Notes: generated from the sequence alone by a model not told the origin. Positions 24,301 through 35,973 are shown, counted from the first letter of the stretch. The stretch is 64,000 nucleotides of DNA from Earliella scabrosa (GCA_022605405.1 JABYQQ010000021.1:434001-498000), one strand, 5' to 3'. Made by a program: numbers and translations.

Positions 24301-24793
24301 ATCGTACTTCGTTGCGAACGACCGCAACATCGCGCGCAGACTCTGTCGAGATCGTCACCTCGGCGCGCACACCCTCGCTCGCCTTTGTCAGGCTGACGAC
24401 GCCGAAGTCGACGCCGGTGTTACCATGGGATATCTTGACACCGTGCTGGTTGGCTTCGGAGTTTTCGTACGCAGCGCGGAGAGTAGCCAGCTGCTGGTGC
24501 TTTTGATGGGACTCAGAGGCCAAGTGCGACGTCCATGCGCTTTCGGAAAGCGTGAGCGAGCAGACAATACATCGCCTGGCACGGTCGTTGGCCGGTCTCG
24601 AGGACGCGTCGGCCTCTTTGAGTTTGGAGAGATGTTGTCTTCCCTGGATGTGGGCATCGAAGCTCGCCGCCGGGGAGCACACGACAACGCAGAGTTCGCA
24701 GATCCGGACATCGTGCTCGTACTTGCACGACCTGTCGTCGCACCCGCCTCCGTAGAGGGTGCTCGGACAGAAGTCACTGGCGACAACGACCAT
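21381..24793 (-). CDS. SDE3/MOV10-like RNA helicase B with zinc fingers; variant motif II
   Basis: Second member of the helicase array. Exons: 24276-24793, 23733-24212, 23609-23671, 23510-23556, 23085-23457, 22469-23032, 22112-22395, 21925-22046, 21759-21864, 21381-21685; 953 aa. One CCCH finger and two C2H2 fingers occupy the first 110 residues or so. The core has GPPGTGKT near residue 494, [26 protein letters not shown] and AMTRAQALL. Motif II reads DEVGQ, where A and C read DEAGQ. The acidic Asp-Glu pair needed for Mg-ATP is kept, so activity is probably retained. The C-terminus is an acidic tail ending STDW, slightly longer than in C. Every splice site is intact. Expression and partners cannot be read from the sequence. 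Confidence 0.9.
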
Positions 24794-25279
24794 GGCTGGC
24801 GGTTTGGAGCACTTGGGAGGGGGGCACGAGGAATCTACTTACCAACCAGCGTCAGGCGTAGGTGCAGACGACTCACTCTTTTAAGGCTCAAAGAACCGTC
24901 TGTTACCGCAGCATCCCCTCGGCCATCGACATCCTGCAGCAGTCGCGCAGCGCTTCAAGACGGAATTCCTGCAATTTTCAGTCTGAGATGCTGCAGGTCT
25001 TGAGCACGAAGGAAGCATGTTTCGAGTGATGGGGAAAATGGATCAATATATGGGGGCCAGGACCAGGTATGGACTCGGAGGAAGAACCAGAGCACATAAG
25101 CGCCCACAACCCCAGGCTCATGGGACATGGCGCGTTCAGGGTCTGTTCGAGTCATCCGTCACCTCCGTCGTACACTGATCTCTAGCTCAAAGGCCAACAC
25201 CTCAGCCGTACCCATAGCACACCTAGTAACCTCGTCTAGCTACAAACACCGACGATCCGAGTCCTGCCAGCGCCCTGCC
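24794..25279. other. Spacer between helicases B and C
   Basis: Contains the helicase B upstream region, with a TACCGCAGCATC block (about 24905-24916) and a CTGCAATTTTCAGTCTGAG block that have counterparts upstream of helicase C. No gene seen. Confidence 0.5.
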
Positions 25280-28200
25280 CTACCAATCAGCCGCAAACCC
25301 TCGATCGACATTCGCCTCCGCCTCAATATCGTCCTCCGGGGGCAGCTGCGCAATGACCGCGTTCATCTCCGCCGCGATCGCCTCCCTCAGCTCGTCGACA
25401 TAGTCCGCGTCCGCGTCCACAGGCGCATTGACGTCCCACGTCGGCGCGTCCCCTCTCCATCCGCCGTTCGTGTGGATGTAGTTCATGTATCCGCGCCAGA
25501 GCGGGTCCACGGACAGGATGGCGGCGTCCCCGATGACGATGAGGAGCGCTTGCGCACGTGTCATGGCCACTGCACAGAGCAAGACGCGAGGATGAGCATG
25601 AGTGCCTAGGGAGGCGAGCAGAATACGACGTACCGTTGAACCGCCGTGGGTTCGAGAGGAAGCCGAGCGTGAACTTCGCGTCGTACACGAGCAGGTCTGC
25701 GCTGCTCCGCACCGTCGTGACGATGATGACGCGCCGCTCCTGATTCCGTCGCGCGTGCATGAGCATCGTGCAGTGCCCCAATACTTAGACGGAGCGATGC
25801 GCACCTGCCCTTGGAACTCCTCCACGCTGCCGACCTTGACGTCCCCGAGGTTCGCCTCGTGCAGCAGCTTGCGCACCTTGCGCACTTGCGCGTGGTACGG
25901 CGCGATGACGCCGATGTCCTGCGCACCTGTCGCACGACGTCAACTTCCATGCGAATGTGGGAGGCACGGCAGACCGCCTGTGAGCACTCACGGATCGCGA
26001 ACCGCCTATCCGCGAGGAGCGCGACGATGTACGCTTTCGTCTGGATCGCCTCGTCGATGTTGAAGTACGAGGGCGACGAGGCCTCGCGGTCGTTCTTGCC
26101 GGATATAGCATGGAAGACGACGGGGAAGCGGGGCGACACCAGCTGCGGCGAGCCGAGGAAAGAGTCGATGACAGCCGGTGGTCCGCACACCTCGAGCTCG
26201 CCGTTGTAGAACCGGTCGTTCGGGTAGTTCAGGATCGCCTGGTGCGACCGGTAGTTCTTCGTCAGCTTGACAAACCTGATAGCAAAAGCGTGTATGAGTG
26301 ATCTGAGCATCCATCATGAAACGAACGGCTGTGCGTACGTTCTCCCGCGCCCCATCTCGTCGCTGTACAGTGCAGTCTCCATCAGCCGTTCCAGATAGCT
26401 CTTCGCAAGCCCAAACTCGCGCGCTATGCTCGACCTGATGACAGGCCCCAGCTGCTTCGGGTCCCCAGAGAGAATAATGCGAGTGTGGGCTTGGGCCAGA
26501 GGCTTGATCGGCACGAGCACCTCCGGCTCCGACGCCTGCCCCGCCTCGTCGACGAATACGTGCGTGAAGTGCCCGCCGGGAATGCCGATATTGTACGCAA
26601 ACGACGCGTTCACGCACGTCGTCACGATCACCTTGTACTGTGCCAATGTATTGAGGGACGGGAGACTGTAGTGGTACCCTTTGCGATGCGTGTAGGGCGC
26701 GAGCTCTTCGGGCACGGTGATCGGGATACGGAATGCGGCGTTGCACCGGAACATCTCTTCGGGACTAAGTGAGAGGAGACGCTGCGCGAGGATATCGGCC
26801 GCGCTGTTACTGGGAGCGCACGCCAATATCTTCGCGTTTGGCTGTTGATGTAGGATCTGGAGAATGGACTCTACGATCGTGACGGTCTTGCCAGTTCCAG
26901 GCCTAAGAATTATATCGTCAGTAGGAAATATACGTTGGAAATATATACACGCACGGTCCAAAGACGATGAAAGGCGCCGCACCCGCCTTGAGCTGCAGGA
27001 TGGAAGCGACGGCTTGGAGCTGTGCAGCGTTCGTGCCGATAGAAGTATTGAACAGACCGATCTCGGAATCAGAGCCGTCAAGTGGACGATCTAAACCCTC
27101 GAAACCAGGTCCGGGGAAAAGTAGACGTTGGGGAGAGGGGATCGTGGCGACTAGCGCTTGATGCATACGTCGCAACGGGGTGCGATTCAGTTGGAAGCGG
27201 ACGTTGTACCGCCTGCCAGCGGCCTGGAAGGAAGAGTGAAAGTTGATCCGGACGTCTTCTTGCCGTATCTCGTGCACTAAGCCTTTGTACGTCTGCCTGT
27301 CTCCAGCGGCTTGCACAAGGATGGTATCGCCTGCGTGGTGAGCTCTTCAGCAACGGGACCGCGACGGACTCGAACCGGACATCGCTCGCTGCTCACCAAT
27401 CGATACGCTTGGACGATTTTCCGCCAGCCCATGTACATGCAGACTAGCAGCGTGGTCAGTTCGGCTGAGACGAATCGAGGATGCAGCATGACGAACTTGT
27501 GCAATCTACCCTCTTGGACAAACTCGACATCGCTCATGTCATACATCCGAAGGTCCTCCCTAAAGGGATCAGCCAATGATCAGCCAGCTATACCAGAACA
27601 AGACCGGTAAGCCACTCACTCCATACGACTCTCCTCGATCCAGAGCAAATGCGCGAAATAGGTTGCGTGGTTAGCCAACGAAAGGGGCTCGGAGAAGTAT
27701 AGTTCTCTCAGACGATCGGCGATAGCCTGCGGAGAACGCTCCTTCAAGATCTCAACAAGCTCGGGCGGGATGGGGAAGTGCGGGAGGTCCCTCGCCCACT
27801 TCATTGGGATACTTTCCGGCGGCACCCCAGGGAGGATCGGAGCCCCTTCTTGCCACCGCACGCGCCGCCTCTTGACGTACGGAGCGTCGGGCTTGAGGAG
27901 TTCTCGATCCTGAGCGTCGCCGACTACCACCGAGAGTCTGCGGGCGATGACGAAAGGGCTCCGACCATCCAGCTGGAGGATGAATTCAAGGCGAGCGTCG
28001 TACTTGCCCAGCTGGGTGTGGCGGAAGCGAACGACATAGCTGAGAGGCCGGGATGGAAGCAGGTCAGAGGTTGGGGTGTTCGGGATGACGGAGAATCTGT
28101 AGAATACATGTCCAGAGGTGCATTGATACCCTGACGGGGCTTGACACTCACAAAGTGGCATGGTTTGATACGCGGGACCGTACCTTCGTCTCAAGAAGTT

Positions 28201-28678
28201 TTATGTGTCCGGTGGACTCCGTCGACAATGTGATCTCCACGTCCACGCCCTCGCTCGCCTTCGTCTGGCTGACGACACCAAAGTCGACACCAGTGTCTGC
28301 ATGAGATACCCTCACACCTTGCTTGTCGGCCTCTGACTGCTCGTACGCGGCGCGTAGGACGGCAAGCTGCTCGTGTTTCTTGTGAGGATCCCCCAGGATG
28401 TGCACATTCCAGGTTGAGGGGTCAGCAGGGACATTGACGGAGCATACGGTACAACGACGCTGCCCCTTCGGCGGCTGGGCATTGAGAGCATTTGCACTCT
28501 CCTGCCGAGCGATGTGTGCCTTGCCTCGAGCGTGCGCGTGGTAGACCGAGGCTGGGGTGAATACGACGACGCAGTACTCGCATATCCGGACGTCGTGCGT
28601 CTTGAGACAGGAGGAGTCGTCGCAGGCACCACCGTAGAGAACGTTGGAGCAGAGGTCGGAACCGATGTTGAGAGGCAT
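25280..28678 (-). CDS. SDE3/MOV10-like RNA helicase C with zinc fingers
   Basis: Third member of the array. Exons: 28152-28678, 27620-28096, 27497-27559, 27397-27443, 26955-27330, 26339-26902, 25992-26275, 25805-25926, 25634-25739, 25280-25569; 951 aa. It has one CCCH and two C2H2 fingers, the MOV10-like beta region ending LLWIEE, and a complete SF1 core: GPPGTGKT near residue 497, [40 protein letters not shown]. It is closest to B (shared acidic tail [12 protein letters not shown]). The donor after the 63-nt exon is GTTCGT, while A and B have GTCAGT and GTATGT there; the exon length and the restored HVHGLAE reading support its use. The start Met precedes the CCCH finger as in A and B. Confidence 0.9.
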
Positions 28679-29075
28679 CGCGGGGAAGGTAGAGGGTGAG
28701 CTTGCAAGGCTTCAACGAACTCGCTGAGCTTTGAGGTCATCGTGGACGGCATGCGCTACCGCAGCATCTCGCAGCACACATTCCGGCGCGAATCCACAGC
28801 AAAAGCAGCTTGTTCGTAGCAATGCAGGGGATACATTTCTGCAAGCTGCAGTCTGAGTCTGAGTCGAATGTGAGATGTAATTGTGAGGTTACACTTACCG
28901 GCCATACTGATATGGGTGATGTGGATCAAGCTTGGTACACAAGCGCCCATGACGCGTGTGCATGTGCTTTGGCGCCGTCCTAAACACCTTGGACGGCATC
29001 CAACACAACGTCGACGCCGTCGAGCGAGGCCACCTCGATTCCCCGCAGCCTCTCGGCCGAGTCCGCCCACCGGCT
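28679..29075. other. Divergent promoter region between helicase C and the four-span membrane protein
   Basis: Carries the TACCGCAGCATC block (28755-28766) and a TTTCTGCAAGCTGCAGTCTG stretch also found, diverged, upstream of helicase B. Otherwise nothing. Confidence 0.5.
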
Positions 29076-30262
29076 ATGCCCCTCGTGAGCGCGTCCGTCG
29101 ATGCCTTCTTCGTCCTCGCCACCGCCATCCTCGTCCCCGCCGTCCTCTTCTTCCGCCGCCAGCCGGAGCCCTTCACACTCCGCAATGCCCTCAGCCTCGG
29201 CCTCGGCCTCCACTCACTCCTCATTCTCTACGCCCTTATTCTCCGCTATCCCCCAAACATCTTCCAGCGGCTCAAGATCCCCTTGACCACACCCTCAGAC
29301 TCCATCCGCACCATCCTCCTCACGCGTGCGGGCCTCCCACAGGACGCACCGCTCCCGCGCCCCCTCGAGACTCTCCTCACGCGTCTCTCGAGCTTCGACG
29401 CGCGCACACTATACGTTAGGTCTCTCGCTGGCGGTTGACGCGTCGTCCTTCGTCTAACGCATCTCCTTTCTCGCATGTATAGGTTCGGGCAGACTGTCAT
29501 CCAGGACTGCGAGCACTGCACCACGTTCGATGAGTACGCCATCTTCGCAGCGCCCCGGATAGCGCTGGGCTACGTGCGCGAAGGGATCGTCCTCGGGCTG
29601 GTGACCGTCCCCGGGAGCGGCCACGAGCGGTGGCGGACGTACGCCATCGGCCTCCTCGTCGGTGCGTTCATCTTCGAGGGCTACACGCTCAACACCACAC
29701 CCATCAACATCCCGCGCGACGGTCTGAACGTCTTCATGGTGCGTCTCTCCCTTCCCAGAGTCGCTCCCGCCCATAATCACTGCTATATGCGCCGTCTCCG
29801 TACCTCGAGTCCACGCTCACCCCAACCCACACACAACAGTGGCACGACACCTGCTGGCTCCTCCGCCACATCCTCTTCCTCCTCCTCCCCCTCCTCGTCC
29901 ACCTCCTCCCGCGCTCCTCCCCGCCCCCCAGCCCAGTCCCCATCCTCGCCGCAACGAGCGCCGGACTCCAACAGACCCGCAACAGGCTCTCCACCGCGCG
30001 CTTCGTGCACGCCGCCATGCAGCGCAGCCCCGCGCTCCGCGCCGCCTCCGCCGCGTGGTGGGACCGCCAGCGCGTCGAGGGCGAGTGGGCCCGCGCGGAC
30101 GACCACGTCCGCCGCGCCGCGGAGAAACTTGGGAAGGGCATCGAGCGCGGCGTCGATGGGCCTGGGGGGCGGCTTAGGCAGAAGGTGCAGGCTGTACTTG
30201 GGCAGATGATGGAGAGCCTCGCGCTTGGGCCTGCGGCGGCCGAGGGTCCGGGCGCGAGTTAG
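29076..30262 (+). CDS. Predicted four-span membrane protein, conserved fungal type, unknown function
   Basis: Exons: 29076-29419, 29483-29738, 29840-30262, giving 340 aa. Four hydrophobic helices are visible: near residues 7-25 (FFVLATAILVPAVLFF), 40-60 (SLGLGLHSLLILYALIL), 170-190 (YAIGLLVGAFIFEGY) and just after the last intron (LLRHILFLLLPLLVHLLP). Between helices 2 and 3 lies a soluble segment with QDCEHCTTFDEY, spliced across intron 1. The C-terminal 100 residues are charged and probably helical. An in-frame Met at 28956 would add 40 residues without a signal peptide, so I prefer 29076. I do not recognise a named family; the mix suggests an ER or Golgi membrane protein. Confidence 0.75.
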
Positions 30263-30868
30263 CATCCTGGTGCTAGTAGAGCTGTAGCCTGTTGTGCTGG
30301 TGCGCGGCGAGCGTATGTGTACTGTGTCTGTAGATTACAGTGTCTTGGTTGACAGCCCGTGTTGACCGCTCCACGCAGGGATCTAGAGAGCTAGAGGATT
30401 GTAATTGTGGCATGGGGAGTAGCATCGCTACAACTCGGCAGGGCTCGCTGCGAGTACGCTAGTAGTGGGTCGTCAATGCGAGCGTCCGTAAAGTATCGTG
30501 GCAGGAGAGGGAGAAGTAATACAATGAGGCGAAGCGCGAAGAGTGATTGCAGCGAACGAAAATGTGTGTTTTCCATAAGTGAGAGATAGGTAGGAAGCAC
30601 CGACCAATCGACAGCCTAAAGTCCATCCATCCATCCATCCACCCCTTCCCAAACTCAGCAAGCACACCCAAGACAGCATGACATGAGCGAGCGGAACGAC
30701 AACGACAGTCTACGTATACAGACTAGGGGTGTGACGCAGACGCGGGGAGCCAGATACTGTCAGCACCCAGTCGAACCCATACCAAGCCACAACAAGGCGC
30801 ACACTCACCGAAATTCCTCGACAGCAACAGCAAGTGCTAGTGGTACATTTTCCACGCGCCCGCACCGC
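30263..30868. other. Spacer with CATC microsatellite
   Basis: 3' flanks of two converging genes. A CATC tetranucleotide run of about five units lies at 30622-30640. No gene seen. Confidence 0.6.
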
Positions 30869-32659
30869 TTAGTTGCGTGGCGGGGGCGGCGGCATATCAG
30901 GAATAAGATAGTGCACCGGGCGGTCCCCAAAGCTCGACTTGTGATTCAGATTCGGGAGCTCCATGCCCGCCGCCTCGAGGTCCTCGCGCGAGTGCTGCCG
31001 GCCGGGCGCCAGGGTGCGCACGTTCGCGCTCGAGTGCGACTCGTGCCGGTACATCGGGTGGGCAGAGGATGCCGGCACCGGCGTCGAGCTCGCGGCGGTG
31101 ACCGTGCTCGAGAGGCTCTGGCCGCGCGACACGCTCGCACCTGCGTTAGTGACGGGCGTCGGGGGCGTCGAGAGCTCCGATGCGTCGAGCTGAGGCACCG
31201 GCTTGCGCGCGGCGCGCCTGGGGCCGGGGCCGCCGCCGGACGAGGACCGGTTCATCGGGGCGTCATAAGGGGGGCTTGCTGGCATCGCCATGGGCGACGG
31301 GCCGTCGATGGAACGCCGGGGAACTGTGGGGGACCTTGTGCGGGGAGAAGCAGGCGCGGAATCGTTCCCATCCAACTTCGCGAAGGCCATCGCGCGATGG
31401 GACTGGCTCGATGAGCGAGCGCGGCTGCGTCCCATCGAGCCTGCGCTGGGCGGGGGCTCCGGGATGGAGGCGATGGGGCTGAGGCCGCCGCCAGAGGTTG
31501 AGGCGGAGGAGCGTCTGCGGTTGTATGCGAGCGGAGGGACGGTCTCGATGTATTCCTGGCCTTTGCTGTAAGGCACGCCCTTCTCTTCTTCCGCCAGCGT
31601 GGAAACATCCTCGTCCGAGACGCAGCGGGCGGCCGCAGGGTGGCCGTGGGCGGTGCTGGAGAGGGGCGAGAGCATACCGCTCGTCGAGTCCGTTTTTCCG
31701 CGTTTCTTGGACGGGAGCGCCATGGCCAGCGCAGGCCTGTTGGGCCCACTCATGGGCGCGTCCATGCCCGAGTCGCGAGACGAGAGTCCTCCCCATTTGC
31801 CGAGCTGGCCGGCCTCGGGGCCCTCCATCGCACGCCGGCGGGAGCGCGTGGGAGTGCGGCGACAGAGTCCGAAGTAGACGTACCCAGCGATCGCGGCTGC
31901 GAGGATCACCACGCCGCCAACGACGCCGCCAGCGATCGCTCCTGTACGTGCACTGGTTGAGGCAGCTGCAACGGGCAGGGCCGCAGCGGATGACGTGCTC
32001 GAACTGCTAACCGAGCCCGTGGATGAGGTTGACGTGGGGGTGGGGGTGGGAGAAGGGGAGGACGAGGACGACGAGGCGGGGTAGAGGCAAGATGTGTCCG
32101 TACCGTTCACAACCATAAACGGCGCCGATGTGGCAGACCATAAGTTGTCTGTGTCCACAGCGCGGAGCTCATACCACCCTTGCGGGATGTCGACCGTCGG
32201 CCAAACGCACTGCTCATCGGTAGTGATCAGGTTGACGGCAATCGGGAGCGGGTCCGCTCGCTTTCTGGCGTCCGGCCCAGGGAGATCGGTGTGGGGCGCG
32301 ATGGTAGGCAACACGCTCAGAGCGAACGTTTCCCGGTTTCCGAACCACGTCCAGTTGAACGTGACGGGTTCGCACGTAGGCAGGTCGGTCAGAAACGGTC
32401 CAAACCTGAACACCTCGACTGGTCCTGGGCCATCGCCTGGTGAAAGTGTTTCCGTGGGGTCCGCCATGGTGTCCGTGGACGTGGGAGCAGAGGTAGAGAT
32501 CGGCGAGCCTGGTTGTGAGGGTGGACCGGGGGTTGTCTGCGTCTGCGTCGGGTCGATGGACAGTCGAGTACCTGGCAGCGAGACCGGGGGTGGAAAGAGA
32601 GGCGAGAAACGAGTGCCGGGGAGGTCTACCTGCCTGCGCTTGACGGTCGGGTCTACCAT
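30869..32659 (-). CDS. Single-pass membrane protein with Cys-bounded ectodomain and Pro/Ser-rich tail (member 1)
   Basis: An open frame of 596 codons. The ectodomain runs from about LPTCEPVTFNWTWFG to VVNGTDTSCL, with one Cys near each end. It is followed by a Ser/Thr/Pro-rich stalk, one transmembrane helix (GAIAGGVVGGVVILAAAIAG), a basic stop (RRTPTRSRRR) and a cytoplasmic tail of about 320 residues rich in Pro, Ser and Arg. The tail holds FAKLD, ARKPVPQLD and TPVPASS segments shared with the paralogues at 41.2 and 48.3 kb. The N-terminus lacks a clear signal peptide, so a short upstream exon is likely: a donor at 32718 pairs with an acceptor before 32633 and keeps the frame. It may be a cell-surface sensor or wall-associated protein; no enzymatic domain is visible. 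Confidence 0.75.
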   Translation of the reverse strand: MVDPTVKRRQVDLPGTRFSPLFPPPVSLPGTRLSIDPTQTQTTPGPPSQPGSPISTSAPTSTDTMADPTETLSPGDGPGPVEVFRFGPFLTDLPTCEPVTFNWTWFGNRETFALSVLPTIAPHTDLPGPDARKRADPLPIAVNLITTDEQCVWPTVDIPQGWYELRAVDTDNLWSATSAPFMVVNGTDTSCLYPASSSSSSPSPTPTPTSTSSTGSVSSSSTSSAAALPVAAASTSARTGAIAGGVVGGVVILAAAIAGYVYFGLCRRTPTRSRRRAMEGPEAGQLGKWGGLSSRDSGMDAPMSGPNRPALAMALPSKKRGKTDSTSGMLSPLSSTAHGHPAAARCVSDEDVSTLAEEEKGVPYSKGQEYIETVPPLAYNRRRSSASTSGGGLSPIASIPEPPPSAGSMGRSRARSSSQSHRAMAFAKLDGNDSAPASPRTRSPTVPRRSIDGPSPMAMPASPPYDAPMNRSSSGGGPGPRRAARKPVPQLDASELSTPPTPVTNAGASVSRGQSLSSTVTAASSTPVPASSAHPMYRHESHSSANVRTLAPGRQHSREDLEAAGMELPNLNHKSSFGDRPVHYLIPDMPPPPPRN

Positions 32660-33218
32660 CGTCGTCGTTAGTCAGAGGTCTCAGACATACGACGCAGGAG
32701 AGGGCCGGGAGGACTCACCAGGAGAGCGAGATCAGGTCCTGAGCATAGATAAGGCCGCGCAAGGCTGTCTGCGATGCGAGAAGAGGCCGATATGGACGAG
32801 GGCGAGCAGTTGGCCGCGTGCAGATGGACGCTGTGCACAACCTCCGTCGGCCACAATAGCGCGGTCGCCCGCGAGACGGTGCAGCGTCAAACTCTGTCAC
32901 GCGTCTCAGCGTCTCCGAGCTTGTTCCACCCGCTTTGGACCTGCCCGCACAGTACAACCGCCAATTAATCTAACGCCGCGCATTGCTGCGTGCACGGACA
33001 GGCAAAATGACAGCGAGCGACTCTATGAGGTGTGTGGTATACATTATACATGCTGGTAGTCTACAGTAAGTGTTGCGTCAGTAGTAACATGCCGGTGTGA
33101 ACGGGGACGGTGGGCGTGATGACAAGGTTGTGTCATGGGAAAGAACAGCAAGGGCAGACCGGGGCGGAGAGTGATCATGAGTGGTGAAGATTTCGACCTC
33201 GCCGGTGTCGTGATCAGC
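32660..33218. other. Spacer upstream of membrane protein member 1
   Basis: May contain an upstream non-coding or signal-peptide exon of member 1 ending at about 32719. Otherwise nothing recognisable. Confidence 0.4.
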
Positions 33219-35973
33219 TCATGACCAGCCGCCGTCGTATCGCCGCGTTCGTAGTGAAAATAGTTTCCATCGCTTCTGCGACCGTTTGCGATTGTTGTTG
33301 GACAGCCCGACCTTGCGAATCTTGGATAACCTACACGGACACATGTGAGCTGCCAGCGCAACATGGATTGGTCGGGCTGCTCACCTGTACACGCCGAACC
33401 AGGCAGCACCGACGGATGCGGCGAACGACATCGCGGTCATCGCATAGAACGCGTAATCGTGCTCCTCGAAATGGCTCTTCAACTGTTGACAGATCGTGTC
33501 AGTATCTATAAGTAGTATCGCTTGCTTGATGACGCGGAACATCGCACTACCAGCGATGAAGCAAGTGCGGAACGACACAGGCACCCATACTGGGGCTGTA
33601 CGCTTCGAGAGCATAGGAAGGCGGAAAGAGATGTGAACAAATAGGCTTCCCGGACGTATGACATCCCCGTCTCGTACACAGCCCATCGGGTCATGGAGAT
33701 ACGTGGGCGGGACAAAGACGATATTAAGGCACAGGGATTCATAGACACATCGCGCCGCGCAAACAGCACTGTGGGGGTGGTACGATCTCTTCGCATCGTG
33801 CGCCTCGCCCTGGGACACGCTCATGCCGAAAAGACGACGTCATCCGTGTATGAACGCGTTTCGTTAGTATGAGCGTGAAGGGCAGCGTCCACTACACTCT
33901 CATACTACCGGTACTTGACACCGCGCGCCAGATAGACGATTTAATGACGACTCACGTTCATACCGAATACTCCAGCAACGAGCGTTCCGATGCCAATTCC
34001 CATGGTGAGAATGGAGACCTTCAGATCCAACGCAAGGAGCGCATTCCGATTCGAGTCGAGGATGAGCTCCACAATCTCTTGCGTAGACTGGACGTTAGTC
34101 TGGGGAGCAAGATCAGGACGTGTGACAACAACGGGTAGAAGGATGGGATGACAGTAGGTGCGTTAATCCAGCCGAGCGAGCCGCTCGTGGACCCGAGACG
34201 ACAGTATGGAGTGGTCTCCAGAGAGAAAGTGCCAGTGCCAATTCTACCAGAAGTACACCACGGAGAATATGTGACAAAATTGCATCAGGCGTGCCACGAC
34301 GACCCAGGCAATCTGGCGCGTTACGGTTCGACCGCACCGTAGCCGTCTTGACGTGGACAGTGTCCGGTACCATAGTGCAACTATGTGGATGCTGTTATAT
34401 CAGGCTCACCTGAATGTTCTCCGCTTCGTTCACAATCTCCTCCACTTGCTTGGAGAAGGACTCCAAGAGTACCTCGAGGTCGTCATGGTCGTCGGGTTGT
34501 CTGAAGACTCCGTCCTTCTTGTCGGTGAGATACATCGCAGCAAGATCTTCGTCTACGATAATGTGCAGTATTCGAATCAGCGCCCGCCCGCCAGAAAGGT
34601 GAGAAATGTCGTCGTACCCTGCTCGAGGACCTCCTCTAACGCCTCCTGGACCTGTAGCGGGGCACATAAATTACGGTGAGGTCTATGGAGGGCAAGGATG
34701 GCTATTGCATGCATACCAACTTCGCGCGGTTCTGGAAGCTGGCTAACCGCCGCGAGTAGTGCAACAGACGCTTGAAACGATCGTGATCGATGTCGTCTTC
34801 GAGCTCAGCGAGCAGGCCGCCGACCAAATTCCGTATGAATACCATCTCGGCCTCGAGCGCACTCAGCACAGACAGAAGGATCGATTCCAGAGCCCTGCGG
34901 ATCAGCCGCTGCATTGGTGAGCGCCGAATCAACATGGTCGAGGGGGGAACAGCGGAGGGAAACTCACCGAAACTCGTATGGAACACCAGTCACTTTCACC
35001 CTCAAGTTGTGCTGCGCTTGCGTGAGTGCCAGGCGAGCGGCGCGGAAGGCAGGGGGACGCGTACCTCGAGATGGTAGAGGAAGACGGAGTGCAACTTTGA
35101 GTCCGCGGAGCCATAGGTGTCGAAGAGGAGGACGGTGTCGGCCTTGACGAGGGCGCGGATGTGGAGGATATTGACCTGCCACCGCGGCGAAGCGACGCTC
35201 AAGATGACGAAAGCGGGAAGGTTGAGAGACAAGCGGGTACGTACAAGGATCGCTTCCTTTCGCACCAAGATGGTGGGGACAAGGTTCGGTATCCTCGAAT
35301 CAATCTTGCGGAGGTCACGAGGCTGACCGCTGACCTATGAGCATGGTCGCGGGCGTGCTGGGCTGATGGGCACTTACGTTCAGTCGATGCTCCAAACAAA
35401 GGTCGGCTTTTCTAAACTGCCCGGAGATGGTCTTCACGTTGCCTGCGAAACGTAAAACGCAAATTCGCGTCGGTTACACACACGCGGGAGAATCATGGGA
35501 GTTTATTCAGCTGACCCTCCGCGTCCAACACCGTACCTTCAATCCTGACGGGGTTAGCGAACGTGCCAGGCGGACACGGTCGAGCACTCACATCGCAGCA
35601 TGAGGTCCGCCGGTTGTCTGCCCTTCATAGATTTCTCCAGGACCGCGGTTGTCGCTGCTTCTTCATTGCAGTCTGACGGCTCGTCTAGTGGGTCGGAGCC
35701 TCTTCTCGAAGTCCATCTCTGCAACCAGGTAGAGAAAAGTCGATGTTCCCGTCTTCGTCCATGCGGGCAGTGTGTCAAGAAAGACGTATGTGCGCTGGCG
35801 GAGGGGGTGATCGATGTGAGACCAAGCGGGCTTGTTTCCAGACTCTGGCACGTTCTCGAGAGAAGGTGCAACGAAGAACAGGCGTGCCGAGGTAGCGAAC
35901 GGCGTGTGGGCGTCGCGCGTACGGTTGCATTTCCTACATGGCGTGTTGCCAGCCTGCGCAGGAGCGTATGCAT
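33219..35973 (-). CDS. MRS2: Mitochondrial magnesium channel of the Mrs2/CorA family
   Basis: Exons: 35592-35973, 35516-35536, 35378-35442, 35245-35322, 35065-35175, 34968-35011, 34717-34894, 34618-34651, 34410-34552, 33956-34099, 33385-33482, 33219-33330; 469 aa, closing in frame. The N-terminus from Met at 35973 is Arg-rich and reads like a mitochondrial presequence. Mrs2 landmarks follow: NVKTISGQF, PRDLRKIDSR, PTILVRKEAIL, NILHIRALV, VPYEFRALES, then the helix with TMGIGIGTLVAGVFGMN (Gly-Met-Asn at 398-400, the Mg2+ selectivity motif) and a second membrane helix YAMTAMSFAASVGAAWFG. The protein forms the inner-membrane Mg2+ uptake channel. Two introns (473 and 310 bp) are far longer than the rest, and one exon is only 21 nt. 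Confidence 0.92.
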
